The position numbers were made by a program, and so were the translations under genes. A stretch of DNA of 64,000 nt, taken from positions 39,538-103,537 of the forward strand of contig CAZZCG010000011.1 of NCBI GenBank assembly GCA_964653145.1, in the 5' to 3' direction. Below, one piece after another: positions 23,221 to 32,008 of the stretch (positions are counted from its first letter, which is position 1; the number at the start of each line of letters is the position of its first letter). The stretch comes from Pseudocalidococcus sp964653145 (GTDB lineage Bacteria; Cyanobacteriota; Cyanobacteriia; Thermosynechococcales; Thermosynechococcaceae). The notes beneath the pieces were generated by a model. The model was not told the origin of the DNA and made no database searches. It worked only from the letters and a program-made list of their open reading frames with translations.

Positions 23221-24966
23221 ATGACCCGGCCCTTAACCCCGGAAAACCAAACCATCGACCGCGTGGCCTGGACTTGGCAGGATGGCTTGATCATTTTGGC
23301 GGTGATTGCCTTAGCCTTTTTCGTGATCAACACAGCCTCGCGGTTCACCGGTGCCTACGATCCAGAAATTCAAATTAACCTCAGCCCCAGCAGTCTGCCC
23401 AGCTATACCGCCCAAACCCTCTTGCGGATGGTGGTGGCCTATTTTATTTCCCTGGTGTTCAGTGTCGTCTATGCCTACCTTGCGTTCTATAACCGAGTGG
23501 CCGAGCGGGTGTTATTGCCATTACTGGATATCCTCCAATCGATTCCTGTCCTCTCGTTTTTGCCCGGTGTCGTTTTAGCTTTGATTGCCCTCTTTCCCGG
23601 CCAGCGGATCGGGATTGAACTGGCGGCGATTTTGCTGATTTTTACCGGTATGGCCTGGAATATGACCTTTAGTTTTTACCAATCTCTAACCGGGGTGCCG
23701 CGGGAATTACGGGAAGTGGCCCAAATTTATCGGCTCAACCTCTGGCAACGGTTTTGGACAGTGGATTTACCAGCGGGGGCGATTGGCCTGATCTGGAATA
23801 GTGTCATGTCCGTGGCGGGGGGCTGGTTTTTCCTGATTGCCATTGAGTCCTTCACCTTGGGGGATAAAAATTTCCGCTTACCAGGCCTGGGGTCCTACTT
23901 GGGCACGGCGGCCAATGCGGGGGATTTTCAGGCATTGGGGTATGGCCTGGTGGTTTTGATCGGGGTCATTATCCTGATCGATATTTTCATCTGGCGGCCG
24001 TTGATTGCTTGGGGAGAGCGGTTTAAGTTTCAGTTAGTTGAGGCCACCAATGCCCCTCAATCACGGATTTTGGACTTTATTCGCCGCTCGCCCACGTTGC
24101 GCTGGTTGAATGAACACTGGACGCTGCCTTTGCAAGAAACCCTGGATCGGCGGATTGTCACAGTGAATCGGCGGCTAACGAAAAAGTCCCAATTTAGACC
24201 TGCTCGCCCCTGGGGAAACTGGTTGAATCAGGTGTTCTTGTTGGGTTTTGGCCTGCTTGTGGCCTGGGGAACTCTGCACTCAATTCTGTTGATGTTGGAT
24301 GTTCCTTTCCCACGCTGGCGAGACATTGGCGTTGGGGCTGCCTTGACAACGGTGCGGGTGCTGGTGGCTTTGGTGTTGTCGTTGTTATGGACAGTTCCGG
24401 TGGGCGTGACTATTGGGCGAAATCCGCGGGCAGCACAACTTCTGCAACCCATTGTCCAAATTGCGGCTTCGGTTCCGGCTACAGCCCTATTTCCAGTATT
24501 GCTTTTGAGTTTGGCCCACTTGGGCGGGGGCTTAGAAATTGGCTCCATTGCCCTGATGATGCTGGGAACCATGTGGTACATCCTCTTTAACGTGATTGCG
24601 GGGGCCCAGGCCATCCCCACAGAATTGTTTGAAGCGGCAACGGTCTACCAACTGGGGACGATCCAACGCTGGCGAACCCTGATTCTGCCGGGGATTTTTC
24701 CCTACCTAATTACGGGAATTATTACGGCGGTGGGCGGGGCCTGGAACTCGAGTATTGTCAGTGAGTATGTGGAATTTCAAGGCCGGGTCGAAACAACACG
24801 GGGCCTGGGGGCCTTAATTTCTGAAGCCAGTGCCAGTGGGGATTTTCCGTTGTTGCTCGCTGCGACGATCATCATGTCTCTGGTGGTGGTGCTGACGAAT
24901 CGTGTGGTCTGGCGGCCCCTCTATCGGCTTGCAGAAACCAAGTACCAACTGCTCCAGGGTGGTTAA
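23221..24966 (+). CDS. Double-domain NitT/TauT-type ABC permease
   Basis: The 581-aa membrane protein contains two consecutive permease domains (about residues 20-265 and 330-575), each with about six membrane spans. Each has an EAA-type loop: ELREVAQIYRLNLWQRFWT, and ELFEAATVYQLGTIQRWRTL. Fusion of two permease halves means one polypeptide may form the whole pore with an ATPase dimer. The gene starts 3 bases after the ATPase gene. Codon use and GGCCTGG motifs are those of the host. Substrate is unknown. Confidence 0.88.
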   Translation: MTRPLTPENQTIDRVAWTWQDGLIILAVIALAFFVINTASRFTGAYDPEIQINLSPSSLPSYTAQTLLRMVVAYFISLVFSVVYAYLAFYNRVAERVLLPLLDILQSIPVLSFLPGVVLALIALFPGQRIGIELAAILLIFTGMAWNMTFSFYQSLTGVPRELREVAQIYRLNLWQRFWTVDLPAGAIGLIWNSVMSVAGGWFFLIAIESFTLGDKNFRLPGLGSYLGTAANAGDFQALGYGLVVLIGVIILIDIFIWRPLIAWGERFKFQLVEATNAPQSRILDFIRRSPTLRWLNEHWTLPLQETLDRRIVTVNRRLTKKSQFRPARPWGNWLNQVFLLGFGLLVAWGTLHSILLMLDVPFPRWRDIGVGAALTTVRVLVALVLSLLWTVPVGVTIGRNPRAAQLLQPIVQIAASVPATALFPVLLLSLAHLGGGLEIGSIALMMLGTMWYILFNVIAGAQAIPTELFEAATVYQLGTIQRWRTLILPGIFPYLITGIITAVGGAWNSSIVSEYVEFQGRVETTRGLGALISEASASGDFPLLLAATIIMSLVVVLTNRVVWRPLYRLAETKYQLLQGG

Positions 24967-25044
24967 CCCTACCAAATCCAGATTTCATATTCCTTTCATT
25001 TTTGCTGCCATCCGCTACACTTAAGAAAGTGAAAAGATTATGAA

Positions 25045-26046
25045 ATGCGCTCTTCTACTGCTGTTACCCGTCGCCTACTGGGCCTGGGAAAAGTCCTGAG
25101 CATGGGCTTGGTGGGGCTGACTAGTTCCTCACTGTTGTTGGCCTGCCAACCGGAGCCGACTCCGACAGAATCCCCTACACCCCAGGCCAGCTCAAGTTCT
25201 GAGCCCAAAAAAGTCCTCACCACCTTTACGGTTCTAGCGGATATGGCCCAGCGGATTGGTGGCGATAAAGTCATTGTTGAGTCCTTAACAAAGCCAGGGG
25301 CAGAAGTTCACGGTTACGAACCAACTCCCAGTGATCTTGTGCGGGCCCAAGACGCGGATTTGATTTTAGACAATGGCTTGGGCCTGGAGCGGTGGGCAGA
25401 AAAATTCTATGGCAGCGTTCAAGATGTGCGGCGAATTACTGTCAGTCATGGAGTTGAAGTCATTCCCATTGCCACTGGCCCCAATGCCAATCAGCCCAAT
25501 CCCCATGCCTGGATGTCCCCTGCGGCCGCCCTGGTCTATGTCAACAATATTCGCCAGGCCCTGGTGGATCTAGACCCTAACAACGCCACCACCTACAACA
25601 CCAACGCCGCCGCCTATAGCCAAGACATTAAAGAACTCGGTAAAAAACTGGAATCGGCATTTCAACAGATCCCAGAGGACCAGCGAACCTTAGTCACCTG
25701 TGAAGGGGCATTTTCCTATTTAGCTCGGGATTATGGATTTAATGAGGTGTATCTCTGGCCGATAAATTCTGACCAAAACGGCACCCCCCAACAAATTCGC
25801 CAAGTGGTCGATACTGTCCAGGCCCAAGGTATTCCTGTGGTGTTCTGTGAAAGTACGGTCAACAACCAGGCCCAGCAACAAGTGGCTCGGGAAACCAATG
25901 CAAAATTTGGCGGCGTTTTCTATGTGGACTCCCTCACCGATGCAACTGGCCCCGCCCCAACCTACTTAGATCTACTGTCCACCAATATTGAAACCCTGAA
26001 AACCGGCTTCCAACTGCCCACCGAACCCACAGGAGCACAGCCATGA
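25045..26046 (+). CDS. mntC: Manganese/zinc ABC transporter substrate-binding lipoprotein
   Basis: The 333-aa protein has a lipoprotein signal ending LLLAC (cysteine near residue 30), then a Pro/Ser/Thr-rich linker and a cluster-A-I metal-binding fold. Ligand regions VHGYEPTPSD and PNPHAWMSP supply histidines; a glutamate (TCEGAFSYLARD) and an aspartate (DSLTDATG) come later. It captures Mn2+ or Zn2+ in the periplasm. Gene order binding protein-ATPase-permease is that of cyanobacterial mntCAB, but zinc (znu) cannot be excluded. TACACT about 20 bases upstream of the ATG may be a -10 box. The ATPase gene overlaps its end by 4 bases. Confidence 0.85.
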   Translation: MRSSTAVTRRLLGLGKVLSMGLVGLTSSSLLLACQPEPTPTESPTPQASSSSEPKKVLTTFTVLADMAQRIGGDKVIVESLTKPGAEVHGYEPTPSDLVRAQDADLILDNGLGLERWAEKFYGSVQDVRRITVSHGVEVIPIATGPNANQPNPHAWMSPAAALVYVNNIRQALVDLDPNNATTYNTNAAAYSQDIKELGKKLESAFQQIPEDQRTLVTCEGAFSYLARDYGFNEVYLWPINSDQNGTPQQIRQVVDTVQAQGIPVVFCESTVNNQAQQQVARETNAKFGGVFYVDSLTDATGPAPTYLDLLSTNIETLKTGFQLPTEPTGAQP

Positions 26047-26783
26047 ACCCCGCCAGCATTGATGTTGACAATGTCACGGTTAAATACCACGGTAAAGTCG
26101 CCCTCCACCAGGCCAGTGTCAAATTAGCTCCCGGTTCCATTAATGGCCTGGTGGGCATGAATGGCAGTGGAAAATCCACCCTGTTCAAGGCAATCATGGG
26201 ATTTGTCAAACCGCAATCCGGTCGGGTTCTGATCAATGGGCTACCCGTACGCCAGGCCCAGAAACAGCATCAAATGGCCTATGTTCCCCAGGCCGAGGAA
26301 GTGGATTGGCAGTTCCCGGTGAGTGTGGCGGATGTGGTGATGATGGGGCGACATGGGTACTTGAATTGGTTGCGGATTCCCCAAAAACAGGATTGGGACA
26401 GGGTGGCGGCCAGTTTAGCGCGCGTGCAGATGGAGGAGTTTCGAGAGCGACAAATTGGGGAACTTTCCGGGGGACAGAAAAAACGGACGTTCTTAGCCCG
26501 TGCCTTAGCCCAAGACAGTTCAATTTTGTTGCTCGATGAACCGTTTACCGGTGTAGACTTTCGGACTGAAAAAGCCATGGTTGATCTGCTGTTGGAATTG
26601 CGACACCAAGGCTACACCATTTTGATTTCTACCCATGATTTAAGTTCCATTGAAACCTTTTGTGATCAAGTGGTTTTGGTGAATAAGACAATCCTGGCCT
26701 ATGGCTCAACGGCGGATGTCTTCACTGAAGAGAACTTAACCCGTACCTTTGGCGGTGTGTTGCCCCATCATCTGAAGAAATAA
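26043..26783 (+). CDS. mntA: Manganese/zinc ABC transporter ATPase
   Basis: The 246-aa ATPase has Walker A GMNGSGKST, Q-loop VPQAEEVDW, signature LSGGQKKR, Walker B LLLDEPFTGVD and switch histidine STHDLSS. It energises metal import together with MntC and MntB. The ATG overlaps the last codons of mntC by 4 bases, indicating translational coupling. Substrate assignment depends on mntC. A 156-bp gap with a dispersed repeat separates it from mntB. Confidence 0.87.
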   Translation: MNPASIDVDNVTVKYHGKVALHQASVKLAPGSINGLVGMNGSGKSTLFKAIMGFVKPQSGRVLINGLPVRQAQKQHQMAYVPQAEEVDWQFPVSVADVVMMGRHGYLNWLRIPQKQDWDRVAASLARVQMEEFRERQIGELSGGQKKRTFLARALAQDSSILLLDEPFTGVDFRTEKAMVDLLLELRHQGYTILISTHDLSSIETFCDQVVLVNKTILAYGSTADVFTEENLTRTFGGVLPHHLKK

Positions 26784-26856
26784 CAAACTTAGAATAAATA
26801 TTCTTCAGTCTCAATTACCTTAAATCTTCTCCCATTGCTCCACTACTATGGCCCTA

Positions 26857-26940
26857 CAGTTATTTCTGCCAAAAGTGAGAGACTCAAGAAGACTGCTGGT
26901 GATGTTTTCAAGGATTTCTGAGTTTCATTCTTAAGCAAAA
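26857..26940 (+). repeat. 84-bp dispersed repeat, copy A (touches mntB start)
   Basis: This block aligns without gaps to 37321-37404, with about 66 of 84 identical bases by hand count. The best conserved cores are GCTGGTGATG and AAGCAAAA. Copy A ends exactly at the A of the mntB ATG, so it forms the mntA-mntB spacer and the mntB leader. Confidence 0.75.
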
Positions 26941-27800
26941 TGACTATTATTTGGGATTGGTTGGTTGCGCCGTTGCAGTATGGCTTTATGGTTAAAGCGG
27001 TGACGGTTAGTGCCTTAGTTGGCCTAGTCTGTGCGGTTTTGTCCTGTTACATGACCCTCAAGGGATGGGCCTTAATGGGGGATGCGGTGTCCCATGCGGT
27101 GATGCCGGGGGTTGTGATTGCCTATTTGTTAAATTTACCGTTTGCAGTCGGGGCCTTTGTCTTTGGCCTGTTGTCAGTGCTGGCAATTGGTTTTATTCAA
27201 GCCCATACCCGGATCAAAGAGGACACAATCATTGGCTTAGTCTTTACGGGATTTTTTGCCCTGGGCCTGGTGTTAGTCTCCAAAAGTCCGAGCAATATTG
27301 ATCTGCAACATATTCTTTTTGGCAATGTTTTGGGAATTTCCCAAGCTGATATTATCCAAACTGCCGTGGTCGGGACGATATCATTACTAATTATCTTGGT
27401 GCTCCGAAAAGATTTACTCCTTTATTGCTTTGATCCCATCCATGCCCAATCCATTGGCCTAAACATTACCGTTCTTTACTACACATTCTTGGTCTTGCTA
27501 TCTCTGACCATTGTGGCGGCCCTGCAAACAGTTGGAATTATTTTAGTTGTGGCCATGCTGGTTACCCCGGGGGCCATTGGTTATTTGCTGAGTGATCGGT
27601 TTGGCTGGATGGTGGCAATTGCCGTTGTCTCCAGTGTTTTTTCTAGCGTTGCCGGTACCTATTTGAGCTATCACATTGATGCGTCGACGGCGGGCTGTAT
27701 TGTTGTCCTGCAAACGCTGCTTTTTGTGGTGGCGATGATCTTTGCACCCAAATATGGTTTGTTGGCCCAGGCCAGGTCTCGACAGGATCCTCTACCCTAG
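26940..27800 (+). CDS. mntB: Manganese/zinc ABC transporter permease
   Basis: The 286-aa protein has about eight membrane spans of the ABC-3 family. Characteristic stretches are GWALMGDAVSHAVMPGVVIA near residue 40 and ALQTVGIILVVAMLVTPGA near 195. It forms the channel for Mn2+ or Zn2+ import with MntC and MntA. The ATG has no Shine-Dalgarno sequence and is directly preceded by a copy of an 84-bp dispersed repeat. The 156-bp gap after mntA is unusual for such an operon. Confidence 0.88.
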   Translation: MTIIWDWLVAPLQYGFMVKAVTVSALVGLVCAVLSCYMTLKGWALMGDAVSHAVMPGVVIAYLLNLPFAVGAFVFGLLSVLAIGFIQAHTRIKEDTIIGLVFTGFFALGLVLVSKSPSNIDLQHILFGNVLGISQADIIQTAVVGTISLLIILVLRKDLLLYCFDPIHAQSIGLNITVLYYTFLVLLSLTIVAALQTVGIILVVAMLVTPGAIGYLLSDRFGWMVAIAVVSSVFSSVAGTYLSYHIDASTAGCIVVLQTLLFVVAMIFAPKYGLLAQARSRQDPLP

Positions 27801-27931
27801 GCTGCCATGGCCAAGTTGGGGAGAAACACCCAGGCCAAAGCGGAAATATCCCCTAGTGCCCACCCCGTCCCACCGCCGAAGATAAGGATATGGCCAGAAA
27901 GATATCAGGTATGGGCCCAGAGGTAAGAGTT

Positions 27932-28321
27932 ATGGACTACATTTATCACCTCAGTAACGCCAGTCTCACTCTGCGGATTGTTCAATACCTCCATGAGTAC
28001 GCCAATTTACCCGTGCAGTTTATGACGGTGATTCATCAGGTGGATGGCTGGGTTGTGCGAGTGACGATGGCGATTCCCCTGACCGCCCAGCAGGATGGAG
28101 ACTTTCGGGCGTATCTGAATGAATTAGGGTTTTCCTACACACCTAGTATTTCCTTGAAAATGGCATTGTGGGCCCTAGAGACTGGGCAATCCATTGTGGA
28201 TGTGATGCGGCGTTACCAAGTGGCGATTGTTTCCCATGGGCGGCCCGACCGAGCGGATATTGAAGAATTTCGGAAGCAGTTCATCTCTGGCCTGGGATAC
28301 TGTCCAGAAACCTTAGCTTAG
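27932..28321 (+). CDS. Conserved hypothetical protein (129 aa)
   Basis: I prefer ATG 27932, preceded by AGAGGTAAGAG, over ATG 27890. The product is small and soluble, with a beta-alpha pattern (LPVQFMTVIHQVDGWVVRVT) and a helical C-terminus. It resembles cyanobacteria-specific hypothetical proteins, and no catalytic motif is visible. Its stop overlaps the end of the convergent DsrE-like gene by 4 bases. Position after mntB suggests nothing definite about function. Confidence 0.7.
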   Translation: MDYIYHLSNASLTLRIVQYLHEYANLPVQFMTVIHQVDGWVVRVTMAIPLTAQQDGDFRAYLNELGFSYTPSISLKMALWALETGQSIVDVMRRYQVAIVSHGRPDRADIEEFRKQFISGLGYCPETLA

Positions 28322-28797
28322 GGCTTGATGTAGGCAAATCCGGCCCGTTGGAGTTCGGTAATGGCAACTACCCCTGACGGAACCAGCTCCACCACCCTCG
28401 GCAGCGAACTAAAGGGAACTTGTTTTTCCTCCATGGCGTTATGACAGGCCTGGAATTTAATCGTTGGATCGGTCAACTGAGCTAGGGTTTGGGCAAAGTC
28501 GTTATCGCCGAGAAAGATCAACACACCGGTTCCGTCCACGACAATCCGAATCTCGGCCTGGGGATATTGAGCTTTTAGGTGCTTCACGTTAGAAAATGCT
28601 GGTAACCACCCCTCGACGGCACTGACATGGAGAACAATTTTAAGTTTGGAACTGGATTGAACGATCTCAGCAGAATTGCCCAGGCCAGGCGGTGTTTGCC
28701 CCAAAAGGATTCCCAGGCTAAGACCCACCCAGATCAAGCCTTTAGAGGAGCATTGAGCCAATTTGCCCTCGCGAGTAACCTTGGCCAAGTTCACCAT
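28318..28797 (-). CDS. DsrE-like protein with signal peptide
   Basis: From ATG 28797 the 159-aa product has a basic start and a hydrophobic segment (LIWVGLSLGILLGQ, about residues 19-32), probably a signal peptide or anchor. A DsrE/F-like alpha/beta domain follows (KLKIVLHVSAVEGWLPAFSN, AEIRIVVDGTGVLIFL) with one cysteine in FQACHNAM. DsrE proteins handle sulfur relay or persulfides. An exported copy is typical of a subgroup of unknown role. A longer frame up to 29139 exists but runs antisense-free through folP coding sequence and is rejected. It lies 28 bases downstream of folP on the same strand. Confidence 0.75.
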   Translation of the reverse strand: MVNLAKVTREGKLAQCSSKGLIWVGLSLGILLGQTPPGLGNSAEIVQSSSKLKIVLHVSAVEGWLPAFSNVKHLKAQYPQAEIRIVVDGTGVLIFLGDNDFAQTLAQLTDPTIKFQACHNAMEEKQVPFSSLPRVVELVPSGVVAITELQRAGFAYIKP

Positions 28798-28825
28798 AGC
28801 GTTCACCGTCACCACCCCATAGAAA

Positions 28826-29722
28826 CTAAACCAACTCCTTAGTTCGCCACAGTGCATCAGCCATCTGACAGGTTTGGACCATGGCCTGGGCATCATGAAC
28901 CCGGACGATATCTGCCCCTTGGGCAATGGCATAGCAACAGGTGGCCGCAGTTCCCCAGGCCCGATCCTTGGGTTCAGGCAAGTTGAGAATTTCCCCAATA
29001 AACCGTTTGCGCGATGTCCCGACCAATAGCGGATACCCAAGTTGTTTAAAGGCGGCAAGATTCTGCAGAAGCTGGATATTTTGGGCGGTTGTTTTGGCAA
29101 ATCCAATCCCAGGGTCAATGGCAATTTGGTCAGGAGCAATCCCGGCTTTTAAGGCAAGTTTGATTTGGGCTTGAAAATAAGTCAGTAAGTCCTGGATCAG
29201 GTTTTCATAATCCGTCAGAGTTTGCATGGTTTGCGGGGTGCCACGGCGGTGCATGAGAATAATTGGGGCCTGGGCCTGTGCTGCAACCTGCAAAATATTT
29301 GGATCATCAGTTCCCCCAGAAACATCGTTAACAATGTCTGCCCCTGCATCTAAACTGACCTGGGCCACAATGGAACGAGTCGTATCTATGGAAATGGGAA
29401 GATCAAATTGCTGCCGCAGGGCTTCAATCACTGGAATCACTCGTTTGAGTTCTTCTTCAATGGAAATTTCCACTGCCCCAGGCCGGGTTGATTGCCCCCC
29501 CACATCCAAAATGTCCACACCGGCTTGCACTAGGGATTGTCCGTGGGCCAGAGCAGTTCTGACCTGTTGAAACTCACCCCCATCACTAAAACTGTCCGGT
29601 GTGACATTCAAAATGCCCATGACATAGGTTTTGCGGCCCCAGGCCAAGGTGTGCTGCCGAAACTGCCAGGCCCGATGATTTGAAGAGTGCGGTTCTGAGA
29701 GATTGTTAGGATAGAAATCCAC
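28826..29722 (-). CDS. folP: Dihydropteroate synthase
   Basis: The enzyme joins p-aminobenzoate to the pterin diphosphate to make dihydropteroate in folate synthesis. The 298-aa product has MGILNVTPDSFSDGGEF near residue 35, ILDVGGQSTRPGA near 72, IVNDVSGG, DPGIGFAKT and GTSRKRFIGEIL. Length and motifs are canonical. It heads a two-gene unit with a DsrE-like gene. The folate gene folC lies elsewhere in the window (49286). Confidence 0.97.
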   Translation of the reverse strand: MDFYPNNLSEPHSSNHRAWQFRQHTLAWGRKTYVMGILNVTPDSFSDGGEFQQVRTALAHGQSLVQAGVDILDVGGQSTRPGAVEISIEEELKRVIPVIEALRQQFDLPISIDTTRSIVAQVSLDAGADIVNDVSGGTDDPNILQVAAQAQAPIILMHRRGTPQTMQTLTDYENLIQDLLTYFQAQIKLALKAGIAPDQIAIDPGIGFAKTTAQNIQLLQNLAAFKQLGYPLLVGTSRKRFIGEILNLPEPKDRAWGTAATCCYAIAQGADIVRVHDAQAMVQTCQMADALWRTKELV

Positions 29723-29830
29723 GGGCTAATTCCAGTCTGAGTCTGAATGAATTCTGATTGATCCTATCAAGTCACCCCAGGGAAGTAAGCCCACCCACCC
29801 GCCCCCTATTTCCATCTCTGAGCCACCACC

Positions 29831-30859
29831 ATGCAATTTATTGACCAAGCTGAAATTGAAGTCCGCGCGGGCAAGGGGGGAGACGGCATTGTCGCGTTTC
29901 GGCGGGAAAAATATGTACCTGCAGGGGGGCCAGCGGGGGGCAATGGTGGCCATGGCGGGTCGGTGATCTTGGAAGCAGTTAGCAACTTACAAACCCTCTT
30001 AGATTTTCAATATGCCCGAATCTTTAAGGGGGAAGACGGCAAGCGCGGTGGCCCCAGTAATATGACGGGCGCCAGTGGCCAGGACCGGATCATTCAAGTT
30101 CCCTGTGGCACCGTGGTCTTGGATGCGGTTACTGGAGAACTATTGGGGGATTTAGTTGAACCGGGACAGCAATTATTAGTGGCCAAGGGTGGAAAAGGGG
30201 GCTTGGGGAATAAGCATTTCTTGAGCAACAGCAAGCGGGCCCCAGACTATGCCTTACCAGGCCTGGCCGGTGAAGAACGACAGTTACGCTTAGAACTGAA
30301 ACTCTTGGCCGAAGTCGGAATTATTGGCCAACCCAATGCCGGAAAATCTACCCTGATTGCCACCCTCTCTGCGGCCCGACCGAAAATTGCCGATTATCCC
30401 TTTACGACTCTAATTCCAAACCTAGGCGTTGTCCGGCGGCCCAATGGGGATGGAACCGTATTTGCGGATATTCCCGGATTGATTGCGGGGGCACATTTGG
30501 GGGCTGGCCTGGGCCATGAGTTTTTACGCCACATTGAACGCACGCGGGTGTTAATTCATCTCATTGATGCCACGGGAGACGATCCACTGGGGGCCTATGA
30601 AACCATCCAAGCTGAACTCTTGGCCTATGGCCATGGCCTGGAAACTCGCCCACAAATTGTTGCTCTGAATAAAATTGACGCGCTCTTGCCGGAAGACTTA
30701 GACCAAATTCAAGCTCAATTTCCCTCAGATCTGAGCCTCTTAACTGTATCGGCGGCGAGTAATCTTGGCCTGGAAAGCCTCTTAAATCAAGTCTGGGCCC
30801 AACTAGATGCCTATAACCTGGAGTTGGAGTCGGAACCCCTGCCCTTGGTCATGCACTAA
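29831..30859 (+). CDS. obgE: GTPase ObgE/CgtA
   Basis: Obg is a ribosome-associated GTPase needed for late 50S assembly and stress control. The 342-aa protein has the glycine-rich Obg fold (QAEIEVRAGKGGDGIVAFRR, then GGPAGGNGGHGG). The G domain has GQPNAGKSTL near residue 168, the Obg-type switch DIPGLIAGAHLG near 215, NKID and SAAS. The C-terminal OCT domain is absent, as in many cyanobacterial Obgs. The start lacks a clear Shine-Dalgarno sequence (CCACCACCATG). Confidence 0.97.
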   Translation: MQFIDQAEIEVRAGKGGDGIVAFRREKYVPAGGPAGGNGGHGGSVILEAVSNLQTLLDFQYARIFKGEDGKRGGPSNMTGASGQDRIIQVPCGTVVLDAVTGELLGDLVEPGQQLLVAKGGKGGLGNKHFLSNSKRAPDYALPGLAGEERQLRLELKLLAEVGIIGQPNAGKSTLIATLSAARPKIADYPFTTLIPNLGVVRRPNGDGTVFADIPGLIAGAHLGAGLGHEFLRHIERTRVLIHLIDATGDDPLGAYETIQAELLAYGHGLETRPQIVALNKIDALLPEDLDQIQAQFPSDLSLLTVSAASNLGLESLLNQVWAQLDAYNLELESEPLPLVMH

Positions 30860-30881
30860 TTGGCGATCCAGGCCAAGGAAT

Positions 30882-31790
30882 TTATGCTTGCGGCTTGGTC
30901 GGATAACGTCTCAGCCAAGAAACTCCGACAATAATTAAGCTAATCACAACAATCAGCTCAGTCCAGAAAAAGGAGAGGAAATCCCCCAGGGTACCTACCG
31001 GCGGCACATTGGGTTGGGCATTCCGAATCGCCGGAAAGGCAAATAACAGCGCGCCTAAAAAGCCGAGTAAGCCAATTTCTGGAAATCGATCAGAAAACAA
31101 AATTCGAATCGCCATTAAGCCGGTAATAATCGCCAACAGCCACATGATGATCATCACTAAGGAAGAGAAAAAGACCACCGGCATTGAACGGCTAATTTTG
31201 ATGTCCATGGCCACATAATCCGCGGTTGTGTAAGCTTCATCAACAATGGCTTTAATATCAAAACCGGGTAAGGACTCTTCAACAAAGTAGGTAAAAGGAA
31301 TATACTCGCCCGCCGTATCAGGTTCCAACGATTCCAAATAGAACGACATCCCACCCGAATATTGATCAAAGGGATAGTCATTGGCATCGCCTTCATAGGT
31401 GACATATTTGACAACCGGGCTGGGAATTGGGCGGTTTTTTAAGACCTCAAATTCTTGGTTAGTGGTGGCAAAGGTTTCGGTAAAGCGCATTGACTCAGTC
31501 AAAAACGTGGTATCGACATTGACATATTTGCCTTTAGGAATCAACTGGAAGCGAGCGTCAAGTTCACCACGAATGGGATCAAAGCCCAAGAATGAGACAT
31601 AAACCTCAATTTCATCCACATTCTCCGTTGCTGCCGGTTCAGTTGCCGCTGGATCAGTCATTTCTGGAGCTGGATCGGAATTAGTTTGCGAAAAAACACG
31701 ACCAGGAAAGCCAGTTAGAAGAAGCCAACTCAGGAGGGCTGTCATCAATAACAAGAACGAAAAAAATAAAAATTTCCGTAACGATTTCAT
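30882..31790 (-). CDS. DUF4436-family membrane protein, downstream paralogue
   Basis: The 302-aa protein has an N-terminal signal or anchor (about residues 7-28). A periplasmic beta-rich domain follows, with GFDPIRGELDARFQLIPKG near 68 and YVTYEGDANDYPFDQY near 128. Three membrane spans (about 205-290) close it, with conserved FPEIGLLGFLGALLFAFPAI. DUF4436 proteins have no known function. It is a tandem paralogue of the gene at 32009, 218 bases apart and in the same direction. Short Pro/Ala/Thr-rich spacers follow the signal in both copies. Confidence 0.75.
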   Translation of the reverse strand: MKSLRKFLFFSFLLLMTALLSWLLLTGFPGRVFSQTNSDPAPEMTDPAATEPAATENVDEIEVYVSFLGFDPIRGELDARFQLIPKGKYVNVDTTFLTESMRFTETFATTNQEFEVLKNRPIPSPVVKYVTYEGDANDYPFDQYSGGMSFYLESLEPDTAGEYIPFTYFVEESLPGFDIKAIVDEAYTTADYVAMDIKISRSMPVVFFSSLVMIIMWLLAIITGLMAIRILFSDRFPEIGLLGFLGALLFAFPAIRNAQPNVPPVGTLGDFLSFFWTELIVVISLIIVGVSWLRRYPTKPQA

Positions 31791-32008
31791 AGAAACTCAC
31801 TAAGTCCATAAAACCAGGCCAGGCCTGGATGAGAGATTTCCAATTCTATCGCTAGTAATATTGTTTAGTTAATTGTTAAATTCTGTCGAACAATTTGGGA
31901 CTTCAAGGGAGTTTATGAACTATTTTTTACGAAAATTGCTGCGGGATTTAAAAAATCAAAAACTTTTGTTTAAGGTCATCACGGGGAACACAAAAAATGC
32001 AATTAAAG

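Noticed and set aside
28798..29139. N-terminal extension of the DsrE-like frame up to 29139
   Set aside because: It lies wholly within folP coding sequence on the same strand in another frame, is rich in Pro/Ser/Arg without protein features, and the signal-like segment begins only after ATG 28797.
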